A stretch of 64,000 nt of DNA. Source: Paenibacillus sp. ACRRY. GTDB taxonomy: Bacteria; Bacillota; Bacilli; Paenibacillales; Paenibacillaceae. The stretch spans positions 62,001 through 126,000 of the forward strand of contig NZ_JAKRNM010000005.1 of assembly GCF_022346995.1 (NCBI RefSeq), in the 5' to 3' direction. Shown in pieces: positions 18,073 through 27,352 of the stretch; within the stretch, counting starts at the first letter, position 1, and each line of letters starts with the position of its first letter. The notes under the pieces are model-generated. The model was not told where the DNA came from, did not search any database, and was given only the letters and a program-made list of their open reading frames with translations. Made by a program: the position numbers and the translations under genes.

Positions 18073-18673
18073 GTTTCCGCTGCATCTCATTTTTCACCCT
18101 ATCGATGCATACTGGGACCTTAAGTCGGATAACCGGGGACGGATGCTTGTTGCCTTTTTGGCACTCGCGCTAACCATCATCATGATGACTTTGCAAAAGC
18201 AATACGCGGGATTTCTCGTTAATTTTACTGATCCTCGCACCATCAACAGTATTGTGGAAATCGCAACGGTAGCGGTGCCGTTCTTTCTATGGTGCATTGC
18301 CAACTGGTCGGTGACGACGCTGATGGAAGGGGAAGGCAAGTTTAGAGAGATCTTTCTGGCGACAGGATACTCGCTCATTCCGGTTATTTTGATCTATGCG
18401 CCGATGATTGTGATCAGCCGGTTCATGGTGCAGGAGGAGACTGCTTTTTATTATCTGTTTAATAGCATTGCGTTCTTCTGGTTTCTGCTGCTCCTGTTCA
18501 TTGGCACGATGACGGTGCACCAATATACGGTGTTCAAAACGATCATTACGATGCTGCTGACCCTCATTGTGATGGGGATTATCGTTTTCCTCGGAGCGCT
18601 CGTGTTCAGTATGCTGCAGCAATTATATGAATTCGGTTATAACATATACCGCGAGTTGATTTTTCGGACCTAA
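18047..18673 (+). CDS. Yip1-like multi-pass membrane protein
   Basis: A protein of about 208 residues with about five hydrophobic helices and a FHPIDAYWDLK motif at the N-terminus, as in bacterial Yip1-domain proteins. AGGAGG (18037-18042) serves either the TTG at 18047 (4-base gap) or the GTG at 18053 (10-base gap). Either way it overlaps the NHL gene by about 20-26 bases, so translation is coupled. Function unknown. The fixed NHL-Yip1-DUF5696 order suggests one membrane complex. Confidence 0.7.
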   Translation: MTVKQDYIKFPLHLIFHPIDAYWDLKSDNRGRMLVAFLALALTIIMMTLQKQYAGFLVNFTDPRTINSIVEIATVAVPFFLWCIANWSVTTLMEGEGKFREIFLATGYSLIPVILIYAPMIVISRFMVQEETAFYYLFNSIAFFWFLLLLFIGTMTVHQYTVFKTIITMLLTLIVMGIIVFLGALVFSMLQQLYEFGYNIYRELIFRT

Positions 18674-18687
18674 AGGAGGCGGCATCC

Positions 18688-21273
18688 GTGATCAAAAGGC
18701 AACGATTATATACGGTGCTGGCCAGTGGCACAGCTGTGATTCTGATGACAGCTGGGCTGCTGTATATCAACAACAGGGGAGTACCCGCTGTAGAAGTAGC
18801 GGCTTATCTGGAAGCAACAACGGAGGCAATACCAGTCGAAACGAATTCACTGAAGTATCTTACGGATACCTCACAGGGAGTGCCAGGCATGCAGTTGGTC
18901 GCTGAGGATCAGGGCTTGGCGCTTTATTATAACGAGGAGACGACCGAGATCGCCGTGCGTGACGGGGCTAGCGAGGAGATCTGGTACAGCAATCCGAAAG
19001 AACGTGCCCAAGATGGTCTGGCTTCGGCTTACGAGAAAGAAGTCCTGTCGTCCCAACTAAACGTCTCCTTCCGGGATGCGATGGGTACACTGGAGAACTT
19101 TCCGAATTTCAGCACCAGTATTACCAACAAACAATTTGTTGCTGCCAATGTGGATGGGGGAATCCGGATTACCTACACACTTGGAGATACCTCGCTCGGA
19201 ATCGATGCATTGCCCAGATTGATTAGCAAACAGCGCCTGGAGGAGAAGGTTCTTTCGAAACTGGATGCCACCGCCGCAAGGTACGCTTCTGCCCGTTACT
19301 ATCCAACCAAGGACAACCCGGATGTTCTGGAAAGGCTGGATGGACAGATCTCGAAGCAGCTTGTCCTGAACAAGATGCTGGATGCCTTTGAGACAGCGGG
19401 TTACACGGCAGACGACCTTACTTATGACAATCAGGAAAATGGGGTTGATGGCGGTGGTGCATCGGATAAGCCCAGCTTCGTCATCCCAGTGGAATATCGG
19501 CTGGATCAAGGCTCTCTGGTAGTGACCGTACCTCTGAGTCAAGTGGAAGAGAGTGGTCAATATCGTATTCGTAACATGGATTTGCTCGCTTACTTCGGTG
19601 CCGCGGATACCAAAGGACAAGGGTATATGTTCGTGCCGGACGGGTCAGGCAGCTTGATCCATCTAAATAACGGAAAGGTCAAGGAAGAGCAATATGTACA
19701 ACGTGTATACGGTGCAGACCCTAACGACAATTCGCTCAGTCGGCCCCAGGTCAGCGAATCCGCACATATGCCTGTATTTGGCCTCAAGAACGGGGAGCAT
19801 GCCTGGTTTGCCGTGATTGAAAAAGGAGACGCAATGGCCAGCATCTCTGCCGATATCGGAGGCAGGCAGAACAGTTACAACCATGTACATGCGACCTTCT
19901 CCCTGCGTGGGGAGGATGAACTGGAGATGTACACCTCGCAGAAAATGCAGGAGATTCAACTGCTGAGTGAAGAGCCTTTTCGCGGAGATATCCAGGTCCG
20001 ATATCATTTCCTGCATGGGGAAGATGCCAGTTATTCCGGTATGGCTCGCCTTTATCAGCAGCAGTTGGTAGATGGGGGTGTGCTGAAGCCGCTTGAAGAA
20101 CAGATGGAGCTGCCGTTTTACGTGAGCATACTTGGTGCAGTTGACCAAAAGGCCTCTTTTCTGGGTGTGCCTTATCGGACCACACTAGCCATAACAACGT
20201 ATGAACAGGCTGCCGACATGGCAGCAAAGTTACAGCAGGAAGGTGTGAGCCGCGTACAGATGCGGTATCAGGGCTGGTTCGGTGGTGGGTTCAGCCACCA
20301 TACGCCGACCCAAGTGAAGCTGGATCGTGAAGTAGGCAGTCGTTCTGAGCTGCAGGAGCTGTCTGCCCGATTGCATCAGTCAGGGGGAGCGCTATTCCCT
20401 GATGTGGCATTCCAGCGGATCTATCATGATGACTGGCGTTTTGCGCCGTCTTCCGATGCGGCCCGGTTTGTAACCAAGGAGACGGCAGAATTGTATCCTT
20501 ACAGTCCTGCTCTCAACAGAATGGACCAGAGCAAGGATAGCTATTATCTGCTCTCGGCTGCGAAGCTCCCATATGTGATCAGCGAATTTGCCGGGAAAAT
20601 CACAAAACTGGAGCTCGGCGGATTATCGCTCCGTGATCTCGGGCAGGTTCTGACTTCCGATTATCGGGATAGCCGTGTCATTCACCGCGAGATGGCCAAG
20701 AACATTGTGAAGGAGCAGCTTGGCAAGCTGCAGCAGGAATATCCGAGCATGATGTTGTCATCGGCTAATGCTTATGCATGGGGATATGCGGAGCATGTAG
20801 TGGATGTGCCTGAAGGCTCCAGTTGGTTCAACCTTACCGATGAAGAAGTTCCTTTTTATGAAATGGTCATTCATGGATATATGAACTACGCAGCATCTCC
20901 CATGAATACGTCAGGAGATCAGGACTTGCGCAAGCAGCTGCTGCGAAGTCTTGAGCTTGGTGCAGCTCCGCATTTCCAATGGACTCATGAACCATCATCC
21001 AGGCTGAAGTTAACGAATTATGATTCGGCTTATGCTACCGCGTACGAAGACTGGATAGATGATGCGGTTGCACTGTACAAGGAAGCAAATGAGGTGTTGA
21101 AAGGATTGGGGAATCAGCGGATTACCGGACATGAACGAATTCAGGAAGGCGTGGTCCGGGTCACGTACAGCGGCGGTACGTCTATCCTGGTAAACTACAC
21201 TGACGATCGGGTAACTGTAGACGGAGTGTCGGTTGGCACAACGGACTATGCCGTGGAAGGAGTGAGCCAATGA
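18688..21273 (+). CDS. DUF5696 cell-surface protein
   Basis: An 861-residue protein with a GTG start after AAAGGAGG. A single hydrophobic segment (about 8-27) acts as a signal or anchor. The rest is extracellular and matches the DUF5696 family of Paenibacillus-type sugar loci: a beta-sandwich region of about 50-460 and a likely TIM-barrel region of about 480-800, with RMRYQGWFGGG and SSANAYAWGYAEHV stretches. It may be a glycan-binding or glycoside-hydrolase-like protein. No catalytic pair can be assigned. Its stop overlaps the next start (ATGA). Confidence 0.75.
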   Translation: MIKRQRLYTVLASGTAVILMTAGLLYINNRGVPAVEVAAYLEATTEAIPVETNSLKYLTDTSQGVPGMQLVAEDQGLALYYNEETTEIAVRDGASEEIWYSNPKERAQDGLASAYEKEVLSSQLNVSFRDAMGTLENFPNFSTSITNKQFVAANVDGGIRITYTLGDTSLGIDALPRLISKQRLEEKVLSKLDATAARYASARYYPTKDNPDVLERLDGQISKQLVLNKMLDAFETAGYTADDLTYDNQENGVDGGGASDKPSFVIPVEYRLDQGSLVVTVPLSQVEESGQYRIRNMDLLAYFGAADTKGQGYMFVPDGSGSLIHLNNGKVKEEQYVQRVYGADPNDNSLSRPQVSESAHMPVFGLKNGEHAWFAVIEKGDAMASISADIGGRQNSYNHVHATFSLRGEDELEMYTSQKMQEIQLLSEEPFRGDIQVRYHFLHGEDASYSGMARLYQQQLVDGGVLKPLEEQMELPFYVSILGAVDQKASFLGVPYRTTLAITTYEQAADMAAKLQQEGVSRVQMRYQGWFGGGFSHHTPTQVKLDREVGSRSELQELSARLHQSGGALFPDVAFQRIYHDDWRFAPSSDAARFVTKETAELYPYSPALNRMDQSKDSYYLLSAAKLPYVISEFAGKITKLELGGLSLRDLGQVLTSDYRDSRVIHREMAKNIVKEQLGKLQQEYPSMMLSSANAYAWGYAEHVVDVPEGSSWFNLTDEEVPFYEMVIHGYMNYAASPMNTSGDQDLRKQLLRSLELGAAPHFQWTHEPSSRLKLTNYDSAYATAYEDWIDDAVALYKEANEVLKGLGNQRITGHERIQEGVVRVTYSGGTSILVNYTDDRVTVDGVSVGTTDYAVEGVSQ

Positions 21274-22169
21274 GAACCCTGCGTTTATCATTGAAATCAC
21301 GGAGAGCGCTGCTCGGTCTTGCATTTATCTCACCGTGGCTGCTTGGTTTCATCTTCCTTTTTGCCACGCCGCTCCTGCAATCGATTCGGTTCAGCTTCAG
21401 CAATTTGTCAGTGGCTCCAGGAGGATACGTTCTTGACTTTGTTGGGCTGAAAAATTTTAAGGATGCACTTCTCGTGGATGCTACCTTTAACCGAATCCTG
21501 ATTGACTCGGTTGGGGCCATGGTGCTGAATGTGCCCATGATATTGTTTTTCAGCCTGTTTACGGCGACCTTGCTCAATCAGAAGTTCAAGGGCAGAACCA
21601 TGGCGCGGGCGATCTTCTTCCTGCCCGTTATCCTAGCCTCCAGTGCGGTGGCGGCAGCCGAATCCGCAGGTCTGATCAATCTGATGGGCGACGCCAGCGC
21701 CGTTGAATCGACAGTTGATGGAGGCGCTTCGTTTAACGTGGTTTCCATCGTGCGGATGCTGGCTGATGTTGGACTACCGATGGCCTATGTGGATTACATC
21801 GTAGAAGCCATTATGCGAATTTACGAAATTATTAGCCGCTCAGGCGTTCAGATTCTGATCTTTCTTGCCGCCCTGCAGTCCGTACCGGGCTCGATGTATG
21901 AAGTGGCCAAAATTGAAGGAGCGACAGCCTATGAATCATTCTGGAAAATTACATTTCCAATGGTGAGTCCGTTGATATTGACGAATGTCATTTACACGAT
22001 TATTGATTCATTTGCAGGAAGTCCGGTCACACAAGCCATCTACCAAACGGCATTTAAGACCCAGAATTTTGGCTTAAGCTCGGCGATGTCCTGGCTGTAT
22101 ACACTGGTGATTGGCCTTGTGCTGCTCGTTGTCGGCTGGGTATTGTCACGGCGGGTGCATTACAACTGA
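21270..22169 (+). CDS. Sugar ABC transporter permease (second pair, MalF type)
   Basis: A 299-residue protein with about six membrane helices and the EAA loop YEVAKIEGATAYESFWKITF. The ATG overlaps the stop of the DUF5696 gene. An unusual Ala/Glu-rich periplasmic stretch follows the third helix (about 125-155). It forms a pair with the permease 30 bases downstream and probably works with the 10308 lipoprotein. Confidence 0.9.
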   Translation: MRTLRLSLKSRRALLGLAFISPWLLGFIFLFATPLLQSIRFSFSNLSVAPGGYVLDFVGLKNFKDALLVDATFNRILIDSVGAMVLNVPMILFFSLFTATLLNQKFKGRTMARAIFFLPVILASSAVAAAESAGLINLMGDASAVESTVDGGASFNVVSIVRMLADVGLPMAYVDYIVEAIMRIYEIISRSGVQILIFLAALQSVPGSMYEVAKIEGATAYESFWKITFPMVSPLILTNVIYTIIDSFAGSPVTQAIYQTAFKTQNFGLSSAMSWLYTLVIGLVLLVVGWVLSRRVHYN

Positions 22170-22199
22170 CGGTTCATGTAAAAGGAGGGCTACTAGACT

Positions 22200-23210
22200 A
22201 TGGCTGTGTCGGGAACGGATCGCATGGTGGTGGTTCCGAAGCAGAATTATCAACTGCAGAGAGTTCGAAACAAAACATCGGACCTCCTGTATTCCATATT
22301 CAGATATGCATTGATCATCGGCATTTCATTTATTATTCTGTATCCGTTATTTCTTAAAATTTCGGTTGCGTTTAAAGATAAACAAGACATCTATAATCCA
22401 ACCATTTATATGATTCCACAGCATTTTACGCTGGACAATATCAGGCTGGCGGCACAGGTAATGGATTACCTGCCCTTACTGGCGAACACCTTGCTGTTTG
22501 TTACCATAACGACGCTTTTGACGGCAATATCCTGTGCGCTTGCCGGATATGGATTTGCCCGCTTTACTTTTCCAGGAAGCAATGTCCTCTTTGTGCTGGT
22601 GATTCTCACCATTCTGGTGCCGACAAGCACGTTGATGGTGCCGATGTATCTGCATTTCCGCAGCTTCGACTTTCTGGGCATCATACAGCTGTTTACGGGC
22701 AGGGAAGGGGTCAATCTGTTAAACACCTATTGGCCTTCCATGATTACTGCAGCGACGGCCGGTGGGCTAAAGGCAGGGCTGTTCATTTATATTTTCCGAC
22801 AGTTCTTCAAGGGTATGCCCAAAGAGATCGAAGAAGCTGCGCTGATCGATGGTGCGGGCGGGTTCCGTACATTTGCCCGAATCATGCTGCCCAACGCCAT
22901 TTCACCACTGATTACAGTCATTCTGTTTTCCTTTGTGTGGCAGTACAATGACACGTTCTATTCGGCGCTGTTCATGAGTGAAAGCTCACTGATCTCGCTG
23001 AAGGTCGCTTCATTACCCGCTCAGGCGAATCAGTTGATTCCTCAACTGATGGGGTTTGGTTCGGGCTCCGGCATGAAGGCCGATCCGAACTATGTCGCGA
23101 TGATCGTGGATACAGGCATTTTGCTGGCGATTGCGCCGCTGATTATATTGTATCTGTTTGTACAGCGTTATTTCGTGGAAAGTATTGAGCGTTCTGGCGT
23201 TGTTGGTTAA
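22200..23210 (+). CDS. Sugar ABC transporter permease (second pair, MalG type)
   Basis: A 336-residue protein with six membrane helices after a polar N-terminus of about 35 residues, and the EAA loop KEIEEAALIDGAGGFRTFAR. GGAGGG lies upstream of the ATG. It is partner to the permease at 21270. The second permease pair in one operon implies either two substrates or two chain-length classes. Confidence 0.9.
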   Translation: MAVSGTDRMVVVPKQNYQLQRVRNKTSDLLYSIFRYALIIGISFIILYPLFLKISVAFKDKQDIYNPTIYMIPQHFTLDNIRLAAQVMDYLPLLANTLLFVTITTLLTAISCALAGYGFARFTFPGSNVLFVLVILTILVPTSTLMVPMYLHFRSFDFLGIIQLFTGREGVNLLNTYWPSMITAATAGGLKAGLFIYIFRQFFKGMPKEIEEAALIDGAGGFRTFARIMLPNAISPLITVILFSFVWQYNDTFYSALFMSESSLISLKVASLPAQANQLIPQLMGFGSGSGMKADPNYVAMIVDTGILLAIAPLIILYLFVQRYFVESIERSGVVG

Positions 23211-23301
23211 GCGGACCTGGCGTAGTCAGATAGGATACGCAATTCGGTTGATTTTGATATTGGGGTCGCTATGTACCCTGCCTTGGAATGGGGGATTATC
23301 A

Positions 23302-24264
23302 ATGACGGAAAATAAGATAAGCAGTACCTTGGTGAATCAAGATGCGACTTCCGAGGCCAGGGAATTGATGAAGTACTTGTTAAAGAGTTATGGGACAGCA
23401 GTACTCGCGGGTCAGCAGGAATACAGCAACTTGAACTGGATTAATGAGAATACGGGACGGAAACCGGCTGTGATTGGGTTTGATCTGATGGAATACTCAC
23501 CTTCAAGGACAGAGCGGGGGGCGACCTCTGAGGAAATACGAGATATGATTGCATGGCATCAGCAAGGCGGGATCGTGACCTTGTGTTGGCACTGGAATGC
23601 ACCGTCCCAACTGATCGATGAACCCGGCAAAGAGTGGTGGCGGGGATTTTATACGGAGGCCACAACGTTCGATCTCGCCTCCGCGCTGGCTCACCCCGAA
23701 TCGGATGAGTATGCCTTGTTGATCCGGGATATCGATGTAATCGCCGGCCATATGCAAGAGCTTAAGGATGTAGGTGTACCTGTGTTATTCCGCCCACTTC
23801 ATGAAGCTGAAGGAGGGTGGTTCTGGTGGGGAGCGAAAGGACCGGAGCCTGCCAAACAGTTGTATCGTCTGCTGTATGATCGATTGGTCAACACGCATGA
23901 GCTAAATAATCTCATCTGGGTGTGGAACTCGGAACAGCCGGAATGGTATCCGGGGGATGATGTTGTGGACATTGTGAGCGTGGATGTATATCCGAAGTCA
24001 GGGGACCATGATCCACTTGCAGAACGTTACGAGAACTTGCGGAATTTGGTGAGTGACAGCAAAATGATAGCACTCGCGGAGAACGGCTCCATTCCTGATC
24101 CGCAGCAGATGGAGGAGCAGCGCATTCATTGGAGCTGGTTCTGTACCTGGACAGGTGAGTTTCTAAGGGGTGGCCAGCATAATACTGTGGAATTCTTAAA
24201 AGAAGTGTACAACAGCGACTATGTCATAACTCTGGAACGATTGCCTGAGTGGAGTTGGAAATAG
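23302..24264 (+). CDS. GH26 beta-mannanase
   Basis: A 320-residue glycoside hydrolase family 26 enzyme, predicted to cleave beta-1,4-mannan or glucomannan. The acid/base is Glu168 in FRPLHEAEGGWFWWG and the nucleophile is Glu260 in IALAENGS, both in canonical context. The ATG at 23302 has GGGGGA 6 bases upstream. The frame is open for at least 48 codons further upstream and would encode a hydrophobic, signal-like stretch (IRLILILGSLCTLPW), so a secreted form starting upstream cannot be excluded. As last gene of the operon it names the likely substrate of the locus. Confidence 0.88.
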   Translation: MTENKISSTLVNQDATSEARELMKYLLKSYGTAVLAGQQEYSNLNWINENTGRKPAVIGFDLMEYSPSRTERGATSEEIRDMIAWHQQGGIVTLCWHWNAPSQLIDEPGKEWWRGFYTEATTFDLASALAHPESDEYALLIRDIDVIAGHMQELKDVGVPVLFRPLHEAEGGWFWWGAKGPEPAKQLYRLLYDRLVNTHELNNLIWVWNSEQPEWYPGDDVVDIVSVDVYPKSGDHDPLAERYENLRNLVSDSKMIALAENGSIPDPQQMEEQRIHWSWFCTWTGEFLRGGQHNTVEFLKEVYNSDYVITLERLPEWSWK

Positions 24265-24294
24265 TCGTTCAAGGCGTTCAGCGCATTGTGAACC

Positions 24295-24347
24295 TAAAAA
24301 GCGTTAGCATGGCATAAGAAATTATGCGGATGCCAGCGCTTTTTTAT
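24295..24347 (+). terminator. Terminator of the mannan operon
   Basis: An extended hairpin pairs AAAAAGCG and GCATGGCATAA with TTATGCGGATGC and GCGCTTTTTT, ending in a T run. Confidence 0.85.
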
Positions 24348-24435
24348 TAGTGATTTACAACAGTTATTTCCATCATTGTTCACATGATGTACACTATGAC
24401 TAATAAATGTAAGGCACAGAAAGGCCTGATTCGCT

Positions 24436-24954
24436 ATGAGAGAAGAAGTGGTCGTATCGGAATATGACCCAAGATGGGTTGAGGATTATCACGAAGAACG
24501 TAATAAAATCATGATGGTGCTGACAGAGATCTGCGTGGATTTTAAACATATTGGGAGTACATCCGTGCCGGGTCTAGGCGCGAAACCATTAATCGATATG
24601 ATGGCAGGAGTACATGAGTTGAACGATGTGAAGGCAGTACATATAGAAGCATTGGGACAACTGGGATACGAGTATGTGCCCAAGTCGGATTTTCCGCAAC
24701 GTTTGTTTTTCCGAAAAGGACAATGGAGAGCAGGAACGCATCATCTTCATGTCTACAAGTACAGGAGCCTGGAATGGACGGATAACTTGCTGTTTCGCAA
24801 TGCTCTCAGGAGAGACTCGGAAATTATGCAAGAGTACTACGCGTTGAAGAAAAAGCTGGAACAGCAGTTCAGACATGACCGTGTGGGGTACACCGCAGCC
24901 AAAGCTTCTTTTATTAAATCCGTCATCCGGAAGGCCAGGCTGTATGATGAATAG
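24436..24954 (+). CDS. GrpB family protein (nucleotidyltransferase fold)
   Basis: A 172-residue protein with the GrpB/UPF0157 hallmarks: YDPRWVEDYHEE near the N-terminus, then HIGSTSVPGLGAKPLIDMM (about 38-56) and HHLHVYK (about 101-107). The fold is related to nucleotidyltransferases, but the substrate is not established. It stands alone after the operon terminator. The ribosome site (AGAAAGG) is weak and about 11 bases away. Confidence 0.88.
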   Translation: MREEVVVSEYDPRWVEDYHEERNKIMMVLTEICVDFKHIGSTSVPGLGAKPLIDMMAGVHELNDVKAVHIEALGQLGYEYVPKSDFPQRLFFRKGQWRAGTHHLHVYKYRSLEWTDNLLFRNALRRDSEIMQEYYALKKKLEQQFRHDRVGYTAAKASFIKSVIRKARLYDE

Positions 24955-25012
24955 ATAACGCTAGATTGATAGAAGAGTGTGTATTTGTATCAATGACAAA
25001 GGTGTGATCTGT

Positions 25013-25555
25013 ATGACAGACCTGAACGCATATCATTATTTTGAGAAAAGTATTGGACCGTTCCGCAATCTCTCCAGCTTGTCCGAACAGGATGCTGAAG
25101 TTGTTGCACAGCAAATCAGGCAGGAAGGCCGAAATTTTGCCAGTCAACGTTCAGCAGATTACTTGATGATTCGCAGAATGCTTGAACAACAAGCGTTAGA
25201 GCAGTTTACTGCCAAAGGTGGGAAACCGACAAGTTCCTATCCCCATTACATGACTCTGGGTAAATGTGAGTGGCTAACATCGTGGTATACCTTACCTAAT
25301 TGGATTGCAATTCCTTGGTGTAATCTGCCTACCGAATCCGTTAGTTTTACTTATGGAGACCTCTTCCCAACCATGCGTTATTCGGATGATAAGCCGTATC
25401 GTAAGCAGGTATATACCAAAGATGAAATTTTGCAGATCATTCAGTACTATGGATGGCCACAGGAATGGAACCGGAATGGGGAATTGGGCCCGGAACGTTA
25501 TATTGAAGTTCAGGTGTGGGATGAGCTGATCATCCAACCATACCAAGGCATTTGA
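25013..25555 (+). CDS. Uncharacterised protein
   Basis: A 180-residue soluble protein I do not recognise. The ATG at 25013 follows AAGGTG. The middle is Trp- and Tyr-rich (GKCEWLTSWYTLPNW, IAIPWCNLP) and the end is acidic with EVQVWDEL. There is no signal peptide or membrane segment. It lies 58 bases after the GrpB gene and is followed by a terminator, so the two may be cotranscribed. Confidence 0.65.
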   Translation: MTDLNAYHYFEKSIGPFRNLSSLSEQDAEVVAQQIRQEGRNFASQRSADYLMIRRMLEQQALEQFTAKGGKPTSSYPHYMTLGKCEWLTSWYTLPNWIAIPWCNLPTESVSFTYGDLFPTMRYSDDKPYRKQVYTKDEILQIIQYYGWPQEWNRNGELGPERYIEVQVWDELIIQPYQGI

Positions 25556-25580
25556 GGTCTATTTACTGCCATGATTACCA

Positions 25581-25601
25581 GTGCAAAAAAGTGCAATTGC
25601 A
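25581..25601. repeat. GTGCAA direct repeats with a small palindrome
   Basis: GTGCAA occurs at 25581-25586 and 25591-25596. The second runs into the palindrome TGCAATTGCA (25592-25601). It lies before the terminator at 25634, so its role is unclear. Confidence 0.3.
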
Positions 25602-25633
25602 GGAAATACGGGTGTTCGTTATAGTGAGTGAAA

Positions 25634-25687
25634 GCTTTGAGGTGACCGGGAATAATCTTTTCCAGGGTCAGTCAAAGCCCCTTTTTT
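25634..25687 (+). terminator. Terminator upstream of the second glycan locus
   Basis: GCTTTGA and TGACC pair with GGTCA and TCAAAGC around an A/T-rich loop, followed by CCC and a T run. Confidence 0.85.
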
Positions 25688-25744
25688 AATCGTTAATCCG
25701 ATTAATACGATAGGTTTAAGAGACTAAGGAGGATGGGAAAGCCT

Positions 25745-27328
25745 ATGCTAAACGTGGGGAAACGTAACACCCGTAATTTGATCTGGATCATTTCCGTTGT
25801 GTTGGTCTTGTCTGTCTTGCTTAGTGCATGTGGGAGTCAAGAAGCAGGGCAAACGAGTGGAAGTGGCAGCAGCGGCAATGCGAATGATCCACTGGAAGTC
25901 AGCATCATGACCATTACACCCAGTGCGGTTCCAGCGGCTGATGACAATGTAATCAAACGGGCGATCGAAAAAGCAACGAATTCCAAAATGAGCATTCAGT
26001 GGGTTTCGAACAATATTTATGGTGACAAGCTGAACCTGACGCTCGCTTCTGGCGATATTCCTGATCTCATCATGATTAACGATCCATTTGGAAGCACCTT
26101 TACCAAGATGGTCAAGCAAGGAGCGTTCTGGGATATCACGCCATACATCCAGGAATATCCGAACCTGAGCAAGGGCATCCCCGATATTGCCTGGGAAACA
26201 ACCAAGGCAGCAGACGGCAACAATTACGGCATACCACGCCCTAGGCCGGTGACGGGAGATTCCTTTTTCATTATCCGGAAGGACTGGCTCGACAGATTAA
26301 ACCTGCAGGTTCCTGAGACGACAGATGAATTATTCGATGTTATGAAGGCATTCGTAGAGCAGGATCCTGATGGCAATGGACAACCGGATACCACAGCGCT
26401 CGCCGCTTATGTCAGTCCGGATGATCTCGGTTGGGGTGGCAATCTCGGCCCGGTGCTGGGTGCCATTGAGAATTCTTTTATCGGAAGCAACAGCAGTTGG
26501 AAGTGGGATGAAACAGAGGGGAAACTGATATATAGGGAGCTGCTGCCCGAGGTCAGGGAATCTCTCCAATATCTGACGAAAGCCTACAGCAGCGGCATGA
26601 TGCCCGAGGACCTTCTGTCGCTCAAGCTGACACAGGCAAGAGAATTGTTCAAGCGCAATCAGGCAGGCATTATTGTGGACAAGACAGGCACGATGCGCAA
26701 AATTTATGCGGATGATCTGAAGAAAGTCGATCCTTCCTTTAAGTATACGGACTTCTACCCTCTGACCAATCTGAATGGCTACAACCCAAAAGGCTCAGGT
26801 TACAACGGCATTCTGGCGATTCCTGCAAGCGTATCGGAAGAGAAGATGAAACGAATTCTCCAACTTGTCGATACCTGGATGAACCCGGAAGTGTTTGAAA
26901 TTCAGCAGTTTGGGATCGAAGGTACCCATTATGAAGTGGTTGATGGCAAAAAAGTAGTAAGTACCGAGAAATTAACGGCGGACAACGCCTCGGATTTTAA
27001 TCATATCGTTAACGTTATTGATCTTCCTTGGGATACCACGGGTGAGACAGAAGAAGAGACCCAGGCGAATGAACTATTCAAAAAAGTAGAGGCCGAGAGG
27101 GAAAAAACGAGTGTAGCCGATCTGTCCGCGGGTCTTCAATCGGAGACAGGACAGAAGATTCTGCCGGAATTAAACAAGAAGATACAGGATCTCAAGGCCA
27201 AAATCATTCTGGGCCGCGAGCCCATCGAAGCTTGGGATACCTTTGTGGAATCTTTGCGAAGTGATCCAAATGTCCAGGCTATGAGTGATGAGATGACGGA
27301 GGCTTACAAGAAAAGAAACGGACAATGA
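25745..27328 (+). CDS. LplA-type substrate-binding lipoprotein
   Basis: A 527-residue lipoprotein. The ATG at 25745 was chosen because the ATG at 25733 directly abuts GGAGG (25728-25732). The signal ends in LLSAC with lipidated Cys29, then a Gly/Ser-rich linker. The rest is a large solute-binding domain of the LplA/YtcQ type used for complex oligosaccharides such as pectin-derived fragments. It is the first gene of a seven-gene run with two permeases, a sensor, sulfatase, lyase and FGE. Confidence 0.9.
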   Translation: MLNVGKRNTRNLIWIISVVLVLSVLLSACGSQEAGQTSGSGSSGNANDPLEVSIMTITPSAVPAADDNVIKRAIEKATNSKMSIQWVSNNIYGDKLNLTLASGDIPDLIMINDPFGSTFTKMVKQGAFWDITPYIQEYPNLSKGIPDIAWETTKAADGNNYGIPRPRPVTGDSFFIIRKDWLDRLNLQVPETTDELFDVMKAFVEQDPDGNGQPDTTALAAYVSPDDLGWGGNLGPVLGAIENSFIGSNSSWKWDETEGKLIYRELLPEVRESLQYLTKAYSSGMMPEDLLSLKLTQARELFKRNQAGIIVDKTGTMRKIYADDLKKVDPSFKYTDFYPLTNLNGYNPKGSGYNGILAIPASVSEEKMKRILQLVDTWMNPEVFEIQQFGIEGTHYEVVDGKKVVSTEKLTADNASDFNHIVNVIDLPWDTTGETEEETQANELFKKVEAEREKTSVADLSAGLQSETGQKILPELNKKIQDLKAKIILGREPIEAWDTFVESLRSDPNVQAMSDEMTEAYKKRNGQ

Positions 27329-27352
27329 ATCTGAAGGGGGGAGCTGCAGCCC

